Of a stretch of 64,000 bases of DNA, positions 60,881 through 64,000 are shown in pieces; within the stretch, counting starts at the first letter, position 1, and every line of letters starts with the position of its first letter. This DNA is from Chamaea fasciata (lineage: Eukaryota > Chordata > Aves > Passeriformes > Sylviidae), in NCBI GenBank assembly GCA_029207755.1, contig JARCOQ010000005.1, positions 64,863,414-64,927,413 of the forward strand. The letters run 5' to 3'. The translations under genes and the position numbers were made by a program. Below the pieces are notes generated by a model that worked only from the letters and a program-made list of their open reading frames with translations, was not told where the DNA came from and made no database searches.

Positions 60881-62014
60881 GTATTAAATCAGTGTGCACT
60901 ATGGAGAGGACGGCAGGAATGTGAGGGTAGCTGGCCTAGTGAAGGTAAGGGAACACCCTGCATGGGACAGAGGAAATGCACACGATTCCTTGGTGCTCAG
61001 AAATTAATGTGACAGAAGATGGATCTGTGAGGTACTGAAGAGTAATCCCATAAGGAAGCAGATCCCATGGAGCCAGACAGAATGGAGAATGGTTGTTTAA
61101 AGTTAAAACTAAAAGGCTCATAAGAGACTCTGCAAAGAGAAAAGGAAATTCTTGGCATGGCTAGAAAGGAAGGATGGGGTAGTTGACTAGGCTATCACCT
61201 GTGTGTCCAAAATGAAGTAAGATTAACGCACGACCAAAATTTCTGACTGAAAACACTATGGGGAAAAATAAGTTAGACTGTAAATAAGAGGAAGAAACAT
61301 ATATTTCCAGAGGCTGTCAAAAACTCTAGAATAAATAGAGTGTGAAGTTGAATCTATATGAAAACAAATAGGTCACAGTAATACAAATGTGGTACCAGTC
61401 CTAAATCTGAATAGAGGTGACAAATACAACATGCAGAAAGACATCAAAAAGGCAGTATAGCTATGCTGTTCTGACTGATAAAGGCTTTAGCTAGTCTGCC
61501 CTATTAGCAACATGCTGTGTAGGAAGTGCCTTTTCCAGAGATGGTCGTTCTGCTGTCAATTGTGGTAACTTGCACTTATATAGCGTGCTTCTGTTAAAGG
61601 AACCCGGAGTGCCCTTGGAAGGTAGCAAATTCTCTGGCAGATTGGAAAAGGAGACATGTGTGGGTGTTAGACTGGTTTTAGTGTTACACTATCACAACTA
61701 TGGGATGAGTTTTATCCTGAGGTCCCAGTGAAGCTATCAGTGGAAGATGGAGGTAGAGAGTGTGTCTTCTGGCTCTTACCCATTTATCCTGCACACCTCA
61801 ACAGCCAGAAACCTCTCTGAATGCAGAGAGCCCTGCATTTATGATAATCTATATGCAGTACATTACTTGCCTCTACATGTGGAACTTGTACACTTCTCCC
61901 ATTGTTCTCAGGAAAGATTTTTGAGGAAATAATTTTCCCTGTGAGCACTGTCCTCATCAAATGCAGTAGTAGTTGAGATAAAGAATGCTCTTACGTTAAA
62001 GATGCTGGGGAACA
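60881..62014. other. CACNA1I: Intron sequence, mostly unassigned
   Basis: CTTGCACTTATATAGCGTGC near 61570 resembles an old amniote repeat, but too little is left to call it. No exon was found. Confidence 0.35.
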
Positions 62015-62295
62015 ATTTGGGAGACTCTTACTCAGTTCCCAGCTGTGCCCCATGTCTCCTGTCTGCCCTTGGGTAAATACACTCATTTCTCTGTGCTCTT
62101 GCTTCTTGTGTGCAAAGCAGAAATCATAATGTACTGTTAGCCTGTCCTGTTCAGTTAGATTAAAAACCCTTTGGAGCAGGCAGCATGTTCTACTGCATGT
62201 TTATGTAACATTTTGCATAATTTGATCTTGGCTAGCATCATCTAGGGCACGTGGAGATTCCTCATAAATAATACTAATAATATTTTAATATTGTT
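62015..62295 (+). mobile_element. Ancient MIR/L3-like SINE remnant
   Basis: TCAGTTCCCAGCTGTGCC, CTGCCCTTGGGTAAATACAC and TCATTTCTCTGTGCTCTTGC follow the MIR-type core ('CCCAGCTCTGCCAC...TGGGCAAGTCAC...CTCTGTGCCTCAG'). The later TTAGATTAAAAACCCTTTGG followed by AGCAGGCA matches the 3' part shared with old LINEs. The copy is strongly diverged and of pre-avian age. Confidence 0.55.
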
Positions 62296-62419
62296 AATGC
62301 TTAGCACATTTACAGCATTTAACATCCCCCTAAAACAGCACTCAGCACTGTCAGCATCGCAGTGATTGAGCATGAGTCATGTTGGCTCCTTTCCCTGGCA
62401 TGGTGCAATCTATCAACTA

Positions 62420-62515
62420 GCCAGAAAGCTGAGGCCTTTAGTGAACATGTAGTGGGTGTCAGGAACACCTGGATCTTAATGCAGCTCTGGCAGTAACTTA
62501 CTGTGTCATTGCTGG
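62420..62515 (+). mobile_element. Second MIR-like core fragment
   Basis: GGAACACCTGGATCTTAATG followed by CAGCTCTGGCAGTAACTTAC and TGTGTCATTGCTGGGTAA resembles the MIR core ('CCTGGGTTC...GCTCTGCCACTTACTAGCTGTGTGACCTTGGGCAA'). It is short and old. Confidence 0.5.
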
Positions 62516-63681
62516 GTAATGTTGTTCGTTTGGGTTTTGTTTTTTTTTTTTAAGGGAACTCTGGTCTTTGGCCATCTGACTTGAGACAGTGGGAGCCAGA
62601 GGCTCACACAGCTTTTCTGTGTTAGAAATGAAAAGTATTACACACTCCTAAAAACCAGTCTCTGAGAAACTCATGCATTGGAAAACCCAAACTAGGGGAC
62701 ACTTTTAAAAAACCCTGCTCCTCTTCTGATTGCTTTCTATTCAGTAACAAAGGGGAAGGATTTATGTACCTTAAGAGGTAGATGTGGAATTTAGTGAAAG
62801 TTCACACAGTGTCTTGAAGGAAAGTACTAGACGATTTATATAATCTCATTTTCACTGACTATTCTTTGTTGCAGGTGTAAGAGGAGGGATGGAAAAGAGA
62901 CCAGATGTACTAGGAGAGTGCTGACACATCTACTCAGCCACCACAGGGTCTCTTTTCCTCCTCAGATGAGAAGCTTAAATACTGAGAATTTCCCGCCCTT
63001 AGTCACACAGACACATCAGGACCTTCCTTTTCAGGAGTGCATCCATAGGCCACTTGTGTCCTCGAGAAGGTTCCAGCAGCTGCTGTGAGCCTGTATGCTG
63101 GCTGAAGCTCCTAGCTTCCAGTTATCTGCTGAGACAGATTGGCTCAGTCATTTGCAGTCTTTTCTCCAGGCACACATCCTGCAGGACATCGGTGCCAAAT
63201 CTTCCAGAATACCTCCTGGGAACCAGGGTAGAATGGCCAGCTACAAACCTTCAAAAAGTATTAAAAACTGTGAGAAGAAAAAGGTGCATTCAAAGTAGGG
63301 GATGGTGACAATTTAAACTCTGAAAATTATGTTTTATTTAGAACCAATAATGAAACAAACAACAGGGGCTCATATCCAGCTCTCTGTTACTGCCCTGCAT
63401 TTTGCCTACACTGTATGCAGTTTCTTCTGAGTGACCGTACCCAAGCACTCCCTACACTTCTGAATTAATCTTTATTTACTTTGCTGCAAAGCCTTGTCAC
63501 CAGGTCTTTTTTCTGTACTGAAGCACTCGTCAGAAAAGCCTGCTAAGCTACGCACCAAAGCATAGGATTTAGTGACGCTCTTGCCACTGAAAACATCACA
63601 CTGGTGGGAGAAGAAAGATAAAGCCACTCTGCCTTTTTTTCTGCTCCTCTATTCTAGTACTTCTACTGTAGGCAGAGTACC
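62516..63681. other. CACNA1I: Intron sequence, nothing recognised
   Basis: There is a T run at about 62540. No exon was found. Confidence 0.4.
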
Positions 63682-64000
63682 TGTAGCAATGGGGAACAAA
63701 GACAGAAACCCCCTCGGCCTGTGAAGGAAATTGCTTTACTGCAGAAAATACCTCCCCTATATACCTTTAGTTTCCACTGGACATAACCAAAATTTTACAG
63801 AAACAGGGCACCCATTGGCTGCTCAGCTGCAATGCTGCTGTCCATGCGTCTCACCACCCAATCAGCTTCCCGCTCACATGCTGTCCACACATCTCGCCAC
63901 CCAATCAGCTTCCCGCTCACATGCTGCCCATGCATCTCTCCCCATAACTGCCTCTCAGCCCCCTCAACTGACCTCTCACCGCCCAGCCTGCTGCCATGCC
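63682..64000 (-). mobile_element. LTR of the 4924 family, minus-sense, cut by window edge
   Basis: The minus strand shares with the LTR at 4924-5339 the CAGGCTGGGCGG start of homology and two GCGGGAAGCTGATTGGGTGG units spaced 43 bases apart (plus-strand 63854 and 63897). It also shares a TATATA box at 63758-63763 and the GTCTTTGTTCCCCA end, closing in CTACA at 63682. Homology stops exactly there, which fixes the LTR end. The U3 start lies beyond the window, so solo versus proviral state is unknown. Confidence 0.9.

Larger units (their letters stand above)
4687..64000 (+). other. CACNA1I: CACNA1I first coding intron (5' part, continues past window)
   Basis: From the AT-AC donor to the window end I find no sequence encoding the IS1 segment or any later Cav3 exon, on inspection of the plus strand for the Trp-Phe-Glu start and the following membrane segment. 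The region is therefore read as one intron of more than 59 kb, filled with transposable-element copies and unassigned DNA. A short exon could still have been missed by eye. Confidence 0.6.

Noticed and set aside
1..64000. CRISPR arrays, bacterial operons, phage or other prokaryotic systems
   Set aside because: The DNA is clearly from a bird genome. The only periodic repeats are microsatellites and LTR U3 duplications.

Overview
This is a vertebrate nuclear window and almost certainly avian. The evidence is several 5'-truncated CR1 LINE tails ending in ATTCTRTG-like octamers, several LTR families of bird type, and a tRNA-Ile-derived SINE with a CR1 tail at about 49.85-49.98 kb. That SINE is of the TguSINE1 type known from songbirds, so a passerine is the best guess (inference). 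There are no bacterial, phage or CRISPR features.

The only protein-coding exon I can support is at 4385-4686 on the + strand. It is the first coding exon of the T-type voltage-gated calcium channel alpha-1I gene (CACNA1I, Cav3.3). It carries the start codon, a variable Pro-rich and acidic cytosolic N-terminus, and the conserved block just before transmembrane segment IS1. A strong U2-type acceptor precedes it, so a non-coding 5' exon probably lies further upstream. The exon ends at an ATATCC-type donor, the consensus of a minor-spliceosome (U12, AT-AC) intron. The rest of the window (4687-64000) reads as part of the very long first coding intron. I searched for the next exon, which should encode the IS1 segment, and did not find it.

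The intron holds mobile-element debris. Three LTRs in sense orientation lie just downstream of the exon (4.92-5.34, 6.61-6.91 and 8.64-9.31 kb). The long stretch from 9.3 to 31.6 kb is mostly unannotatable, with one probable LTR, one CR1 tail, a 44-T run and a hairpin. From 31.6 to 44 kb there are two more LTRs, four CR1 copies, an ancient repeat and two microsatellites. From 45.3 to 47.0 kb there is endogenous retroviral material on the - strand, including an LTR next to a lysine-type primer-binding site. From 49.8 to 64 kb there are the SINE, a very old CR1/L3-like endonuclease fragment, further CR1 tails, MIR-like ancient SINE remnants, and a second, inverted copy of the 4.9-kb LTR family at the right edge.

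Functionally the window is one promoter-proximal coding exon and a regulatory or intronic landscape. No second gene, RNA gene or intact viral gene could be supported. Boundaries of old repeats are approximate because they were judged by eye against remembered family features, not by alignment.
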